This document shows, one piece after another, positions 1 through 9,481 of a DNA stretch of 64,000 bases. Position numbers and translations under genes: made by a program. The stretch's first letter is position 1, and each line of letters starts with the position of its first letter. Under the pieces are notes generated by a model. That model saw only the letters and a program-made list of their open reading frames with translations, did no database searches and had not been told where the DNA came from. Source of the stretch: Photobacterium toruni (GTDB lineage: Bacteria; Pseudomonadota; Gammaproteobacteria; Enterobacterales; Vibrionaceae); NCBI RefSeq assembly GCF_024529955.1, contig NZ_AP024854.1:992001-1056000 (forward strand), written 5' to 3'.

Positions 1-584
1 TTCACTGCACTCCAGTGATTAAGAAGAACGTTTAAATCCCACTCAAGCTCTTCACCTGATTTACCCACACCGGCTGTACGTACAATTAGACCCATACCAT
101 GAGGCAGTTCTAATGTGCTTAATGCAGCTTTAAGTTGTGTACGCTCTTCACCTTCGATACGACGAGAAATACCGCCTGCACGAGGGTTATTAGGCATTAA
201 CACTAAGTAACTACCAGCTAATGAAATAAAGGTTGTTAGTGCGGCACCTTTGTTGCCACGCTCTTCTTTATCAACTTGGACGATAACTTCTTGACCTTCT
301 TTCAAGACTTCCTTGATGTTAGGACGACCTTGGTAAGAATAATTTGACGGGAAGTAATCTTTAGCAACTTCTTTTAAAGGGAGGAAGCCATGGCGTTCTG
401 CACCGTAATCAACGAACGCAGCTTCCAGGCTTGGTTCGATACGAGTGATACGGCCTTTGTAGATATTTGCTTTTTTAGATTCGTGACCAGGGCTTTCGAT
501 ATCAAGATCAAATAGCTTTTGGCCATCAACTAATGCGACGCGCAACTCTTCCTTCTGAGTTGCGTTAATCAACATTCTTTTCAT
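1..584 (-). CDS. rne: Ribonuclease E, N-terminal part (runs off window)
   Basis: Essential endoribonuclease of mRNA decay and rRNA/tRNA processing, and scaffold of the degradosome at the inner membrane. Only about the first 194 residues are in the window. The protein begins [20 protein letters not shown], the canonical RNase E/G start, followed by the S1 RNA-binding domain (about residues 35-125, including [20 protein letters not shown] and the [17 protein letters not shown] stretch). The ATG at 582-584 was chosen from this family N-terminus. The catalytic DNase I-like domain and the C-terminal scaffold lie outside. It is divergent from rluC, as in E. coli. The N-terminus clearly favours RNase E over RNase G given the synteny with rluC. 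Confidence 0.96.
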   Translation of the reverse strand, partial: MKRMLINATQKEELRVALVDGQKLFDLDIESPGHESKKANIYKGRITRIEPSLEAAFVDYGAERHGFLPLKEVAKDYFPSNYSYQGRPNIKEVLKEGQEVIVQVDKEERGNKGAALTTFISLAGSYLVLMPNNPRAGGISRRIEGEERTQLKAALSTLELPHGMGLIVRTAGVGKSGEELEWDLNVLLNHWSAV

Positions 585-1000
585 TATATTGTACTCATTA
601 TTGTTGTTGTATTAGCGCCGCTAATTACATCAATTTTTTGATGGTGCCTGACTCCATGTATGGATGTACGGGTGCAACCTCACGGTTGGAATGCAGGAGT
701 GCTCTATGGCCACACGTATTAGCCAACTGTGTAGAGATGGTTAGATCTGAAACACACAGCTGGTATCACCACATCGAGGTGTGGTTGTATCTGTTACATC
801 AAAAAAATCTGTAATCTGACGCGCTAAAAAAAACTCCGGTAACCATAACGTCTTACGCCACGTGCTGCGTTTATTACCTGAGTTGTATATAAAATAGCCG
901 AAATGATGAGAGCATGCTCACCTTGTCAGTAAAATAAGCAAAAAAACTTATTCTAGAATGCAATCATAGCAGGCTCACTTTTTTGCGGCAATCTGCTTTA
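585..1000 (-). promoter_or_regulatory. Long structured 5' leader/promoter region of rne
   Basis: This is the roughly 420-base gap between divergent rne and rluC. On the rne (minus) strand it can fold into a hairpin with a 9-bp stem (positions 724-732 with 753-761, one G-U) and a second one with a 6-bp stem (768-773 with 780-785). In enterobacteria the rne mRNA has a leader of about 360 nt whose hairpins let RNase E feed back on its own synthesis (Rfam rne5). A leader of similar length with hairpins is consistent with that, but I cannot align it to the Rfam model. No ORF of note. Confidence 0.5.
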
Positions 1001-1022
1001 TTTGCATGGTACAATCAAACTT

Positions 1023-1967
1023 ATGACAGAAGATAAACCTAAAGTGCAATTCATCGATATTACCGATGATTTTGCTGGCCAACGGATCGATAATTTTCTC
1101 CGTGCTAGGCTTAAAAATGTACCAAAAAGTATGATTTACCGTATTTTGCGTAAAGGCGAGGTGCGAGTAAACAAAAAACGTATTAAACCTGAATATAAAT
1201 TGCAGGATGGTGATCTCGTACGTGTCCCACCGGTTTTTGTTCCTGAAAAAGACGAACAAGCACCGATTAGTACCAAATTAAATAAAGTGGCTGAACTTGA
1301 ATCATGCATTATCTATGAAGATGATCATGTTTTGATCTTGAATAAGCCATCAGGCACAGCTGTTCATGGCGGTAGTGGTTTGAAGTTTGGTGCGATTGAG
1401 GCGTTACGTGCATTACGACCTGATGCTCGATACCTTGAGTTAGTACACCGTATTGACCGAGATACTTCTGGCATTTTGTTAGTAGCGAAGAAACGTTCAG
1501 CGTTACGTAAGCTACAAGAGCAATTTAGAGAAAAAACGGTTCAAAAATATTATTTTGCCTTAGTGATGGGGGAATGGAAGGCAAATTGTAAGAGAGTAAA
1601 TGCACCGTTATTAAAAAATGAAGTTAACAGTATTGTACGTGTTAACCCACAAGGTAAAGCATCTGATACTCGTTTTAAAGTATTAGAACGTTTTCCTCAG
1701 GCGACACTGGTACAAGCAAGTCCAGTGACAGGACGTACTCACCAAATTCGTGTCCATTGTCAATATGAAGGCCATCCTATTGCTTGGGATGATCGTTATG
1801 GCGATCCACGTTTTGATGCTTATACTAAAAAAACAGGGTTAGGGCGGTTGTTCTTGCATGCCGCGAATATTAAATTTACCCATCCACATACTGATGAGTT
1901 AATGGATATTAGTGCGCCAATGGAGCCAGTGTTAGAACGCTGTTTAGCTAAGCTTCGTACATTTTAA
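1023..1967 (+). CDS. rluC: 23S rRNA pseudouridine(955/2504/2580) synthase RluC
   Basis: Converts three uridines of 23S rRNA to pseudouridine. The 314-residue protein has an N-terminal S4 RNA-binding domain (about 18-80, with RILRKGEVRVNKKRIKPEYK) and a RluA-family catalytic domain with the HRIDRDTSG motif, whose Asp145 is the expected nucleophile, followed by the GRTHQIRVH motif. The ATG at 1023 gives the family-like start MTEDKPKVQFI; an upstream in-frame TTG at 1002 would add seven residues, and no clear Shine-Dalgarno separates them. It is divergent from rne as in E. coli and is followed by a strong terminator. Confidence 0.95.
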   Translation: MTEDKPKVQFIDITDDFAGQRIDNFLRARLKNVPKSMIYRILRKGEVRVNKKRIKPEYKLQDGDLVRVPPVFVPEKDEQAPISTKLNKVAELESCIIYEDDHVLILNKPSGTAVHGGSGLKFGAIEALRALRPDARYLELVHRIDRDTSGILLVAKKRSALRKLQEQFREKTVQKYYFALVMGEWKANCKRVNAPLLKNEVNSIVRVNPQGKASDTRFKVLERFPQATLVQASPVTGRTHQIRVHCQYEGHPIAWDDRYGDPRFDAYTKKTGLGRLFLHAANIKFTHPHTDELMDISAPMEPVLERCLAKLRTF

Positions 1968-1984
1968 TGAGGTTAAACAACAAG

Positions 1985-2013
1985 AAGGCGAGCATTGTGC
2001 TCGCCTTTTTTTA
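1985..2013 (+). terminator. Rho-independent terminator after rluC
   Basis: Perfect 10-bp stem (AAGGCGAGCA / TGCTCGCCTT) with a 3-base loop and a run of T, 18 bases after the rluC stop codon. Confidence 0.9.
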
Positions 2014-2152
2014 TTTTATTTTTATGATTTTTTATTTTTAAAATACCAAACGCAGTCATTAAGTGGCCATCTCTTAAAAGTATGAGAGTCGCTATTGCCC
2101 TCATTAAATCAGAATAGAAACTTATTGTGATTGGCATAATACTGGTAATGGC

Positions 2153-2734
2153 TTATAAAACGGTCAGATGCTCATTAGCAAGCATTTCTCGTAAGGCAAT
2201 AAGTGGTAATCCAACCAGTGTATTAGGATCTCGTCCTTCTAATCGATCAAATAATGCAATGCCCAAACCTTCACTTTTAAAGCTGCCTGCGCAATAAAGC
2301 GGTTGTTCTTGAGTGACATAATGTGCAATTTCACTATCGGTTAGTGTTCTAAAGTGGACATGAAACGGTTCGCAAATAACTTGTGTCGTTTGTGTACACG
2401 AATTATATAAGCATAAGCCAGTATAAAAGGTGATGATTTTGCCACTGGCGGCACGTAACTGAGCACAAGCGTTCGCTTCAGTATGAGGTTTACCTAAAAT
2501 TTCCCCGTCAATGACACACACTTGGTCAGAACCTATAATAAGGTGATTAGGATGAGATTCTGCACAAGCGAGTGCTTTTGCTTGTGCTAATCGCATCACT
2601 AAAGCTGTCGCTGACTCATTGTCTAGCATGGCTTCATTTACATTTGGATTTGCAGTCGTAAAAGGAAGTTGCAGTTTTTCAAGCAAGCTTTTGCGAAAAG
2701 GTGAAGTAGATGCAAGAACAAGTGGCTGGTTCAT
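2153..2734 (-). CDS. yceF: Maf-family nucleoside triphosphate pyrophosphatase YceF
   Basis: A 193-residue Maf/Ham1-like house-cleaning enzyme that hydrolyses non-canonical nucleoside triphosphates; the E. coli YceF subgroup prefers 7-methyl-GTP. It shows the N-terminal [15 protein letters not shown] motif (substrate-binding Ser/Arg), the IIGSDQV motif with the likely catalytic base Asp70, and the KSEGLG segment near the C-terminus. It sits divergently upstream of yceD-rpmF-plsX, exactly where E. coli carries yceF, which supports the YceF rather than the YhdE subgroup. The ATG start at 2734 is followed directly by the family motif. Confidence 0.92.
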   Translation of the reverse strand: MNQPLVLASTSPFRKSLLEKLQLPFTTANPNVNEAMLDNESATALVMRLAQAKALACAESHPNHLIIGSDQVCVIDGEILGKPHTEANACAQLRAASGKIITFYTGLCLYNSCTQTTQVICEPFHVHFRTLTDSEIAHYVTQEQPLYCAGSFKSEGLGIALFDRLEGRDPNTLVGLPLIALREMLANEHLTVL

Positions 2735-3017
2735 AGGCTATTTTAGTTATCTAGATGAAGTGATGTCATGAGTGTACTCATCGTAGTGATTCAAAGCCAG
2801 AGAGCTTTATTTATTGATTGTTTTGATTTCAGTGCAGACAGACGATGTTATCGTTACAGCACAATGCTATTATAAGACGCAATTATTGATTTAAATTTCA
2901 CTAAAGCCAGTATTGGCTAGCATTTAAACAATGATTGAGTGATCTTTCGTCATTTTATCAGCAATCGTCAAGTGATTGAGTGATGAAGAAATAAAAACTT
3001 TTTAATGAGGAGGGGGA
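2735..3017. other. Intergenic region between yceF and the yceD leader
   Basis: AT-rich spacer that must carry the yceF promoter and possibly an upstream promoter of the rpmF-fab operon. I see no convincing hairpin terminator or larger gene. A very strong Shine-Dalgarno-like run (gaggaggggga) closes it and leads into the short ORF described next. Confidence 0.4.
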
Positions 3018-3071
3018 ATGAATGTTGAACGAATTTTCATGGCAGCACGAGAATTGTTCAAAAGCTGTTAA
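3018..3071 (+). CDS. Candidate 17-residue ORF upstream of yceD
   Basis: ATG at 3018 opens a short frame encoding MNVERIFMAARELFKSC. It is preceded at 3008-3013 by a perfect AGGAGG, one of the strongest ribosome-binding sequences in the window, at a short spacing of 4 bases. It ends 16 bases before the -35 element of the predicted yceD promoter. I do not recognise the peptide, which is amphipathic rather than membrane-like. It could be a small protein, a regulatory upstream ORF on a longer transcript from an unseen promoter, or chance. Confidence 0.35.
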   Translation: MNVERIFMAARELFKSC

Positions 3072-3087
3072 TTCCGGCACATTTCCT

Positions 3088-3116
3088 TTGACTCAACCAG
3101 ACTATAAGGCTAATAT
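3088..3116 (+). promoter_or_regulatory. Sigma70 promoter for yceD-rpmF-plsX-fab
   Basis: TTGACT at 3088-3093 and TAATAT at 3111-3116 with an ideal 17-base spacer. The expected start point (about 3122-3124) falls only a few bases before the yceD ATG at 3126, implying a leaderless or nearly leaderless transcript from this promoter. Confidence 0.7.
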
Positions 3117-3125
3117 TCGCGCCCT

Positions 3126-3644
3126 ATGCAAAAGGTAAAATTGCCGATAAAGGTAGATCCAGTACGCACTGCACAGAAAAGACTCGACTATGATGGCATC
3201 ATCAAAGCTGATCTTCTGTCTCGTTTAGCTGGCTCAACCCAGAGCGTAATAAGTGATGCAAACGTCAACTTGTCTTTCGACCTTGACCAACGTCGTATTC
3301 CTTTCATGCGCGGAAACGCAAGTGTAGATGTGATGTTGACCTGTCAGAGATGTCAGGAAGAATTTCCACACACAATTAGTGTTGAATTCTGTTATAGTCC
3401 GGTTCGTGATGAAGAGGCTATTGATAAGTTACCGGAAGCCTATGAGCCGACAATTGTCGATGAAAATGGCGATATTAATCTAATTGAAATCATCGAAGAT
3501 GAATTGATGTTAGAATTACCACAAGTAGCAAGACATGATGATGACGATTGTAATATCGGCACTCGTAACTTGTCTTTTGGTGATATTCCCGTTGCTGATG
3601 AGCGTCCGAATCCGTTTGCAGTATTGAAAAATCTTAAAAGTTAA
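3126..3644 (+). CDS. yceD: YceD/DUF177 family protein (23S rRNA accumulation protein)
   Basis: 172-residue YceD (DUF177) protein, encoded upstream of rpmF in most bacteria and implicated in 23S rRNA accumulation in plants and bacteria; the biochemical role is unsettled. The start [22 protein letters not shown] is typical of the family. A CQRC pair (Cys73, Cys76) may bind metal, and there is an acidic C-terminal half ending [11 protein letters not shown]. No Shine-Dalgarno precedes the ATG, matching the promoter that starts transcription almost at the ATG. Only 20 bases separate it from rpmF, so they are co-transcribed. Confidence 0.93.
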   Translation: MQKVKLPIKVDPVRTAQKRLDYDGIIKADLLSRLAGSTQSVISDANVNLSFDLDQRRIPFMRGNASVDVMLTCQRCQEEFPHTISVEFCYSPVRDEEAIDKLPEAYEPTIVDENGDINLIEIIEDELMLELPQVARHDDDDCNIGTRNLSFGDIPVADERPNPFAVLKNLKS

Positions 3645-3664
3645 ATTTAACAGGAGTAGGGTTA

Positions 3665-3835
3665 ATGGCCGTACAAAAGAGCAAAAAATCACGTGCAGCA
3701 CGTGGTATGCGTCGTTCACATGATGCACTAACTACAGCAGCAGTATCTGTAGATTCAGCATCTGGTGAAACTCACCTACGTCACCACGTGACAGCTGACG
3801 GTTTCTACCGTGGCCGTAAGGTTATCAACAAGTAA
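3665..3835 (+). CDS. rpmF: 50S ribosomal protein L32
   Basis: A 56-residue basic ribosomal protein of the large subunit. It begins [20 protein letters not shown] and ends with the conserved [17 protein letters not shown]. It is the zinc-free form, since the CxxC pairs of zinc-binding L32 are absent. It has an AGGAG Shine-Dalgarno at 3651-3655, lies 20 bases after yceD and 12 bases before plsX, and couples ribosome and lipid synthesis genes in one operon as in E. coli. Confidence 0.97.
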   Translation: MAVQKSKKSRAARGMRRSHDALTTAAVSVDSASGETHLRHHVTADGFYRGRKVINK

Positions 3836-3847
3836 GGTTGAACCTTG

Positions 3848-4870
3848 ATGGGTCTTACCGTTGCACTTGATGCAATGGGCGGGGATTTCGGTCCTCAAGT
3901 AACAGTGCCTGCCGCCGTGCAGGCACTGTTGCATTCGCCTGAGCTCAAACTCATTCTATTTGGTGATATTAGTGCTATCACTACCCAGTTAACTCTTCTT
4001 AATAAACTCAATCATCCTCGATTGTCTATCGTACATTGCGATAACGTTATAGCCAATGAAACACGACCATCTCAAGCATTACGTCATAGCAAAGGATCTT
4101 CCATGCGCATGGCATTAGAAGCTGTTGCTATAGGCGATGCAGATGCCTGTGTGAGTGCTGGCAATACTGGCGCATTAATGGCTTTATCTCGCTATGTATT
4201 AAAACAACTTCCTGGTGTTGAACGTCCCGCTTTAATTTCAGAAATTCCTAATCGTCATGCTAACCATACTTGGTTATTAGATCTAGGAGCGAATGTTTCT
4301 TGTGATGCTGATACCTTATTTCAATTCGCTGTTATGGGATCGGTCGTTGCAGAGCAAACATTAGGCACACCACCACGAGTTGCATTACTTAATATTGGCG
4401 AAGAAGCTATTAAAGGTAATGATCTGGTTAAACGGTGTGCTGAAATGTTAGCTCAATCTCCCGATATTAATTACATTGGCTATATTGAAGGTCATCAATT
4501 GTATTCAGACAAAGCGGATGTGATTGTGTGTGATGGCTTTGTCGGTAATGTGAGTTTAAAAACCAGTGAAGGGGTTGCGAACCTGTTCATTGATTGTATT
4601 AAACGTAATATTGGACGTAATCCATTTAAGCGATTAATTGCTAAATGGTTATTTCGTGAACTGTTTAATAGTTTACAACAATTGAACCCCGACCAGTATA
4701 ATGGCGCAAGTCTGTTAGGATTACGCGGTATTGTAGTGAAAAGCCATGGAAGTGCTGATACCACAGCTTTGGAGAATGCCATAAGCCAAGCGGTTTATGA
4801 GATTAAACGCCAAATACCGATGAAAATCAGTGACCGTCTGGAAGAGGTCTTATTAGAGAGGCATTATTAG
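3848..4870 (+). CDS. plsX: Phosphate acyltransferase PlsX
   Basis: Converts acyl-ACP and phosphate to acyl-phosphate, the donor for PlsY in the first acylation of glycerol-3-phosphate; a peripheral membrane enzyme. The 340-residue protein begins [20 protein letters not shown], the hallmark of the family, followed by [27 protein letters not shown] and NIGEE. The ATG at 3848 was preferred over the adjacent TTG at 3845. It is the third gene of the operon and links fatty-acid synthesis downstream to phospholipids. Confidence 0.96.
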   Translation: MGLTVALDAMGGDFGPQVTVPAAVQALLHSPELKLILFGDISAITTQLTLLNKLNHPRLSIVHCDNVIANETRPSQALRHSKGSSMRMALEAVAIGDADACVSAGNTGALMALSRYVLKQLPGVERPALISEIPNRHANHTWLLDLGANVSCDADTLFQFAVMGSVVAEQTLGTPPRVALLNIGEEAIKGNDLVKRCAEMLAQSPDINYIGYIEGHQLYSDKADVIVCDGFVGNVSLKTSEGVANLFIDCIKRNIGRNPFKRLIAKWLFRELFNSLQQLNPDQYNGASLLGLRGIVVKSHGSADTTALENAISQAVYEIKRQIPMKISDRLEEVLLERHY

Positions 4871-4875
4871 TCTTC

Positions 4876-5832
4876 ATGTATAGCAAAATTTTAGGAACTG
4901 GCAGTTATTTGCCAACACAAGTTCGCACTAATGCGGATTTAGAAAAAATGATAGAGACTAACGATGAATGGATCGTTGCTCGTACTGGTATTCGTGAGCG
5001 TCGCATTGCATCAGCTGACGAAACAGTTGCCGTGATGGGTTATCATGCTTCTTTAAACGCCATTGAGATGGCTGGTATTAATAAAGAAGATATCGATCTT
5101 ATTATTGTTGCAACCTCTAGTGCTAGCCACTCATTTCCATCTGCTGCTTGCCAAGTACAAGGTATGTTAGATATTAAAGGCTGTCCTGCTTTTGATTTAT
5201 CTGCGGCATGTACAGGCTTTGTTTATGCATTAAGCGTTGCTGATCAGCATATCAAAACCGGCATGGCAAAAAATGTGTTAGTGATTGGATCTGATGCACT
5301 TTCTCATCATTGTGATCCACAAGATCGTTCAACCATTATCTTATTTGGTGATGCAGCAGGAGCGGTTGTTCTTGGTGCAAGTGAAGAGCAGGGTATCATT
5401 TCAACACATTTATACGCTGATGGTCATTTTGGCGGGTTATTAAGCCTTGCGGTGCCTGAGCACGATAAAGATTTTGATGCTAATACTTGGCTTTATATGG
5501 CGGGTAATGAAGTATTTAAAGTTGCAGTAACCCAACTGTCTAACTTAGTTAAAAATACCTTGATTGCAAATAATATGGATAAATCTGAACTTGATTGGTT
5601 AGTACCACATCAAGCAAATATGCGTATTATTTCTGCTACAGCGAAAAAATTATCAATGTCGATGGATCAAGTGGTTGTAACACTAGATCGCCATGGTAAT
5701 ACTTCTGCTGCAACGGTACCGACAGCATTAGATGAAGCTGTACGTGATGGCCGTATTCAACGTGGTCAAACGTTATTATTAGAAGCGTTTGGTGGTGGTT
5801 TCACATGGGGCTCTGCACTGGTGAAATTTTAA
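4876..5832 (+). CDS. fabH: Beta-ketoacyl-ACP synthase III
   Basis: Starts fatty-acid elongation by condensing acetyl-CoA with malonyl-ACP in the cytoplasm. The 318-residue thiolase-fold protein carries the complete catalytic triad: Cys112 in [13 protein letters not shown], His245 in [11 protein letters not shown] and Asn275 in [10 protein letters not shown], at positions matching E. coli FabH within one residue. It ends with the usual [16 protein letters not shown]. It lies 5 bases after plsX, so translation is probably coupled. Confidence 0.96.
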   Translation: MYSKILGTGSYLPTQVRTNADLEKMIETNDEWIVARTGIRERRIASADETVAVMGYHASLNAIEMAGINKEDIDLIIVATSSASHSFPSAACQVQGMLDIKGCPAFDLSAACTGFVYALSVADQHIKTGMAKNVLVIGSDALSHHCDPQDRSTIILFGDAAGAVVLGASEEQGIISTHLYADGHFGGLLSLAVPEHDKDFDANTWLYMAGNEVFKVAVTQLSNLVKNTLIANNMDKSELDWLVPHQANMRIISATAKKLSMSMDQVVVTLDRHGNTSAATVPTALDEAVRDGRIQRGQTLLLEAFGGGFTWGSALVKF

Positions 5833-5968
5833 ACTAAATCAAACGTTGGTTTAGTTTACGCGTTAAACGAATTTTTGCGATAAGACAGACGGTTGAATAT
5901 AGTTAACGCTGTCTCATTGACCTATTAATTTACTGAACGATCAGTATATAAAGAATAAGGATTCTCAA

Positions 5969-6898
5969 ATGTCTAAGTTCGCGATTGTTTTCCCTGGACA
6001 GGGTTCTCAAACTGTTGGCATGCTTGCTGATTTAGCTGAGCAATTTGATGTGGTTAAGCAGACGTTTGCTGAAGCTTCTGATGCTTTAGGGTATGATCTA
6101 TGGGCATTGGTACAAAATGGTCCAGTGGAAGATTTAAACCAAACTCAACGTACACAACCTGCATTATTAACTGCATCTGTGGCGATCTGGCGTGTATGGC
6201 AGCAGCAAGGTGGTGAACAACCTGTTGTTTTAGCTGGCCATAGCCTAGGTGAGTATTCTGCACTTGTTTGTGCGGGTGTGATTGATTTCCAAGCTGCCGT
6301 TAAGTTAGTTGAATTACGCGGTAAGTTAATGCAAGAAGCCGTACCTGCAGGTGTAGGTGCAATGTCTGCAATTATCGGTTTAGATAATGACGCTATTGCA
6401 GCGGCATGTGCACAAGCTGCTGAAGATCAAGTGTGTTCTCCGGTTAACTTTAATTCGCCTGGCCAAGTGGTTATTGCGGGTAACAAAGAGGCGGTAGAAC
6501 GTGCCAATGTATTGTGTAAAGAAGCCGGTGCTAAGCGTGCATTACCATTGCCTGTTTCTGTTCCTTCACACTGTGCGTTAATGAAACCAGCAGCAGATAA
6601 ACTTGCGATTGCATTAGAAGGTTTAGCATTCAGTGCTCCTACTATTCCTGTAATCAATAACGCAGATGTTGCGACTGAGACTGATCCTGTTGCTATTAAG
6701 CTGGCGCTTGTTAAACAGCTATATAATCCAGTACGTTGGACTGAGTCTGTTGAGCGTATGGCAGCTGAAGGCGTTGAAGAATTGGTAGAAATGGGTCCGG
6801 GTAAAGTATTAACGGGTCTTACAAAGCGTATTGATCGTGCACTTAGCGGCGTAGCTGTAAATGATGTTGCATCATTTACTGCTGCATTAGCGAAGTAA
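5969..6898 (+). CDS. fabD: Malonyl-CoA-ACP transacylase
   Basis: Transfers malonyl from CoA to ACP, supplying the extender for all elongation cycles. It is 309 residues with the family start FAIVFPGQGSQTVGML, the nucleophile Ser92 in GHSLGEYSA and the catalytic His201 in SVPSHCALM, at E. coli numbering. An AAGGA Shine-Dalgarno (5957-5961) precedes the ATG. The 136-base gap after fabH may hold an internal promoter but shows no terminator. Confidence 0.96.
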   Translation: MSKFAIVFPGQGSQTVGMLADLAEQFDVVKQTFAEASDALGYDLWALVQNGPVEDLNQTQRTQPALLTASVAIWRVWQQQGGEQPVVLAGHSLGEYSALVCAGVIDFQAAVKLVELRGKLMQEAVPAGVGAMSAIIGLDNDAIAAACAQAAEDQVCSPVNFNSPGQVVIAGNKEAVERANVLCKEAGAKRALPLPVSVPSHCALMKPAADKLAIALEGLAFSAPTIPVINNADVATETDPVAIKLALVKQLYNPVRWTESVERMAAEGVEELVEMGPGKVLTGLTKRIDRALSGVAVNDVASFTAALAK

Positions 6899-6921
6899 TT
6901 TAGCTTAAAAGAGGATTTACA

Positions 6922-7656
6922 ATGAGTCTGGAAGGTAAAATTGCACTAGTTACAGGTGCGAGTCGCGGTATTGGTCGTGCAATTGCTGAAATTTTAGTTG
7001 AGCGTGGTGCAACGGTTATCGGTACGGCAACATCTGAGAGCGGTGCTGATGCCATTAGTGCGTATCTTGGCGATCACGGTAAAGGTTTTGAACTAAACGT
7101 AACTTCACCAGAGTCAATTGAAGCAACATTAAAACAAATCAAAGAACAATATGGCGATATTGACATTCTTGTTAATAACGCTGGTATTACTCGTGATAAT
7201 CTACTTATGCGTATGAAAGAAGACGAATGGCAAGATATCATGGATACCAACCTTACGTCGGTTTTCCGTCTGTCTAAAGCTGTGTTGCGTGCTATGATGA
7301 AGAAACGTCATGGTCGTATTATTAGCATTGGTTCTGTTGTTGGTACAATGGGCAATGCTGGACAGACAAACTATGCAGCTGCTAAAGCAGGTTTGCTTGG
7401 TTTTACAAAATCGATGGCACGCGAAGTTGCTTCTCGTGGAATCACTGTTAATGCTGTTGCACCCGGTTTTATTGAAACGGATATGACAAAGGCGTTAAAT
7501 GATGATCAACGTGCTGCAACGTTAGCAAATGTTCCTGCTGGTCGTTTAGGCGATCCGCGTGAAATAGCAGCGGCTGTTGCTTTTTTAGCCTCTGATGAAG
7601 CTGCTTATATAACAGGCGAAACATTGCACGTTAATGGCGGCATGTATATGATTTAA
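6922..7656 (+). CDS. fabG: 3-oxoacyl-ACP reductase
   Basis: NADPH-dependent short-chain dehydrogenase reducing beta-ketoacyl-ACP to the 3-hydroxy form. The 244-residue protein has the cofactor motif TGASRGIG (residues 11-18), NNAG at 85-88 and the catalytic Ser138, Tyr151 and Lys155 exactly as in E. coli FabG. GAGG at 6911-6914 serves as Shine-Dalgarno. It follows fabD by 23 bases in the same operon. Confidence 0.97.
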   Translation: MSLEGKIALVTGASRGIGRAIAEILVERGATVIGTATSESGADAISAYLGDHGKGFELNVTSPESIEATLKQIKEQYGDIDILVNNAGITRDNLLMRMKEDEWQDIMDTNLTSVFRLSKAVLRAMMKKRHGRIISIGSVVGTMGNAGQTNYAAAKAGLLGFTKSMAREVASRGITVNAVAPGFIETDMTKALNDDQRAATLANVPAGRLGDPREIAAAVAFLASDEAAYITGETLHVNGGMYMI

Positions 7657-7814
7657 GCAAATTTGTTGTAATACTTCATGATTCAAGTCAAATTGAGCTA
7701 TTTTTCTGGTTAAATCGTGGTTTGACCAGCATTATGAGTATTGCAACTTTTGCTGTAATGAATAAACTACAACAAATCGCATTGGCGAATTCTTGTTAAA
7801 GGAAATATATTAGT

Positions 7815-8048
7815 ATGAGCAACATCGAAGAACGCGTAAGAAAAATCATCGTTGAGCAACTAGGCGTAGACGAAGCAGAAGTTAAGAACGAAGCATCTTT
7901 CGTTGACGATCTAGGTGCTGATTCTCTAGATACAGTTGAACTAGTAATGGCTCTTGAAGAAGAATTCGATACAGAAATCCCTGACGAAGAAGCTGAAAAA
8001 ATTACTACTGTTCAAGCTGCAATCGACTACGTAAACAGCGCACAGTAA
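7815..8048 (+). CDS. acpP: Acyl carrier protein
   Basis: A 77-residue acidic four-helix protein that carries growing acyl chains on a phosphopantetheine arm attached to Ser37 in the DLGADSLD motif. It is near-identical in layout to E. coli AcpP ([18 protein letters not shown] start). AAAGGAAA lies at 7799-7806 upstream of the ATG. The 158-base gap before it probably carries its own promoter, since ACP is made in excess, and a strong terminator follows it. Confidence 0.98.
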   Translation: MSNIEERVRKIIVEQLGVDEAEVKNEASFVDDLGADSLDTVELVMALEEEFDTEIPDEEAEKITTVQAAIDYVNSAQ

Positions 8049-8066
8049 TATAAAAATGAATATTTC

Positions 8067-8098
8067 CAGGCGGTCATTATGACCGCCTGTTTTTTTTC
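8067..8098 (+). terminator. Terminator/attenuator between acpP and fabF
   Basis: 9-bp GC-rich stem (CAGGCGGTC / GACCGCCTG) with a 5-base loop and a run of eight T. It should limit read-through from the abundant acpP message into fabF. Confidence 0.9.
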
Positions 8099-8136
8099 AC
8101 TTCCTGTTATATCCTCAATTCCCGGAGAAATTAATC

Positions 8137-9375
8137 GTGTCTAAGCGTCGTGTAGTTGTAACTGGCATGGGTATGCTTACCCCGGTTGGTAATTCTGTTG
8201 AATCTTCTTGGAAAGCTTTACAGTCTGGCACTAGTGGTATCAGTACCATTCAACATTTTGATGCAAGCGCATTTGCTACTCAATTTGCCGGAATGATCAA
8301 AGACTTCAATTGTGAAGATTACATGTCTAAGAAAGATGCGCGCAAAATGGATTTATTTATCCAGTACGGCGTTGCAGCTGGCGTACAAGCATTCAAAGAT
8401 TCTGGTATTGAAGTTACTGAAGAAAATGCACCCCGTATCGGTGTTGCTATTGGTTCTGGTATTGGTGGTTTAGGCTTAATTGAAGCTGGCCATCAAACAT
8501 TGATCGACAAAGGACCACGTAAAATCAGTCCGTTCTTTGTACCATCAACAATTGTTAATATGATCGCTGGCCACATGTCTATCATGTATGGTCTACGTGG
8601 TCCAAATATCGCTATCTCTACAGCGTGTACGACGGGCCTTCATAACATTGGCCACGCTGCACGTATGATTGCATACGGTGATGCTGACGCAATGCTAGCG
8701 GGTGGTGCAGAAAAAGCATCAACAGAGTTAGGCATGGCTGGCTTTGCTGCAGCAAAAGCATTATCAACACGTAATGATGATCCTCAAGCGGCTTCTCGTC
8801 CATGGGACAAAGATCGCGATGGGTTCGTATTAGGTGATGGTGCAGGTGTGATTGTACTTGAAGAGTACGAACATGCTAAAGCACGCGGTGCAAAAATTTA
8901 TGCAGAGCTTGTTGGCTTTGGTATGAGTGGTGATGCTTACCACATGACTTCACCAAGCGCAGATGGTTCTGGTGGTGCGTTAGCGATGGAAGCATGTATT
9001 CGCGATGCGGGTATTAATGCTGATAAGATTGGCTACATTAACGCACACGGCACATCAACCCCTGCTGGTGATAAAACTGAAACATTAGGCATTAAACGCG
9101 CGCTAGGTGCTGCAGCTGATAATGTTATGGTGTCTTCTACTAAGTCAATGACAGGTCACCTATTGGGTGCAGCTGGTTCTGTTGAATCAATTATTACTAT
9201 CCTAAGTTTGATTGATCAAGTTGTACCACCAACAATTAACTTGGATAACCCAGGTGAAGGTTGTGATCTTGATTATGTTCCAGGTGAAGCGCGTCAAGCG
9301 AACCTTGAATATGCATTATGTAACTCATTCGGTTTTGGCGGCACTAACGGTTCGTTATTGTTTAAGAAGATTTAA
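8137..9375 (+). CDS. fabF: Beta-ketoacyl-ACP synthase II
   Basis: Elongating condensing enzyme, important for converting C16:1 to C18:1. The 412-residue thiolase-fold protein has the Cys-His-His triad Cys164 ([10 protein letters not shown]), His304 ([11 protein letters not shown]) and His341 ([10 protein letters not shown]). It starts with GTG at 8137 behind a GGAGAAA ribosome binding site; the N-terminus [18 protein letters not shown] is canonical. It is the last fab gene of the cluster. Confidence 0.97.
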   Translation: MSKRRVVVTGMGMLTPVGNSVESSWKALQSGTSGISTIQHFDASAFATQFAGMIKDFNCEDYMSKKDARKMDLFIQYGVAAGVQAFKDSGIEVTEENAPRIGVAIGSGIGGLGLIEAGHQTLIDKGPRKISPFFVPSTIVNMIAGHMSIMYGLRGPNIAISTACTTGLHNIGHAARMIAYGDADAMLAGGAEKASTELGMAGFAAAKALSTRNDDPQAASRPWDKDRDGFVLGDGAGVIVLEEYEHAKARGAKIYAELVGFGMSGDAYHMTSPSADGSGGALAMEACIRDAGINADKIGYINAHGTSTPAGDKTETLGIKRALGAAADNVMVSSTKSMTGHLLGAAGSVESIITILSLIDQVVPPTINLDNPGEGCDLDYVPGEARQANLEYALCNSFGFGGTNGSLLFKKI

Positions 9376-9426
9376 TTCGCTTATTTGCGTGTTGAGCAAT
9401 AAGAGCCATAAACTGATATGATTAAG

Positions 9427-9460
9427 TAGCCTGATATTTCGATATCAGGCTATTTTTTTA
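9427..9460 (+). terminator. Terminator after fabF
   Basis: A stem of at least 10 bp (AGCCTGATAT / ATATCAGGCT) closed by a TTCG tetraloop and followed by a T run. It separates the fab cluster from the pabC-mltG-tmk-holB-tatD set. Confidence 0.9.
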
Positions 9461-9481
9461 CCTGTCAAAAAGGATGACACA

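Noticed and set aside
975-1259. Minus-strand frame of 94 codons overlapping rluC
   Set aside because: Lies antisense within a well-conserved gene, with unlikely composition and no ribosome binding site; a shadow.
8618-8803. Minus-strand frame inside fabF
   Set aside because: Antisense shadow of a highly conserved gene.
9212-9421. Plus-strand frame running off the end of fabF
   Set aside because: Another frame of fabF extended into the terminator; no start signals.
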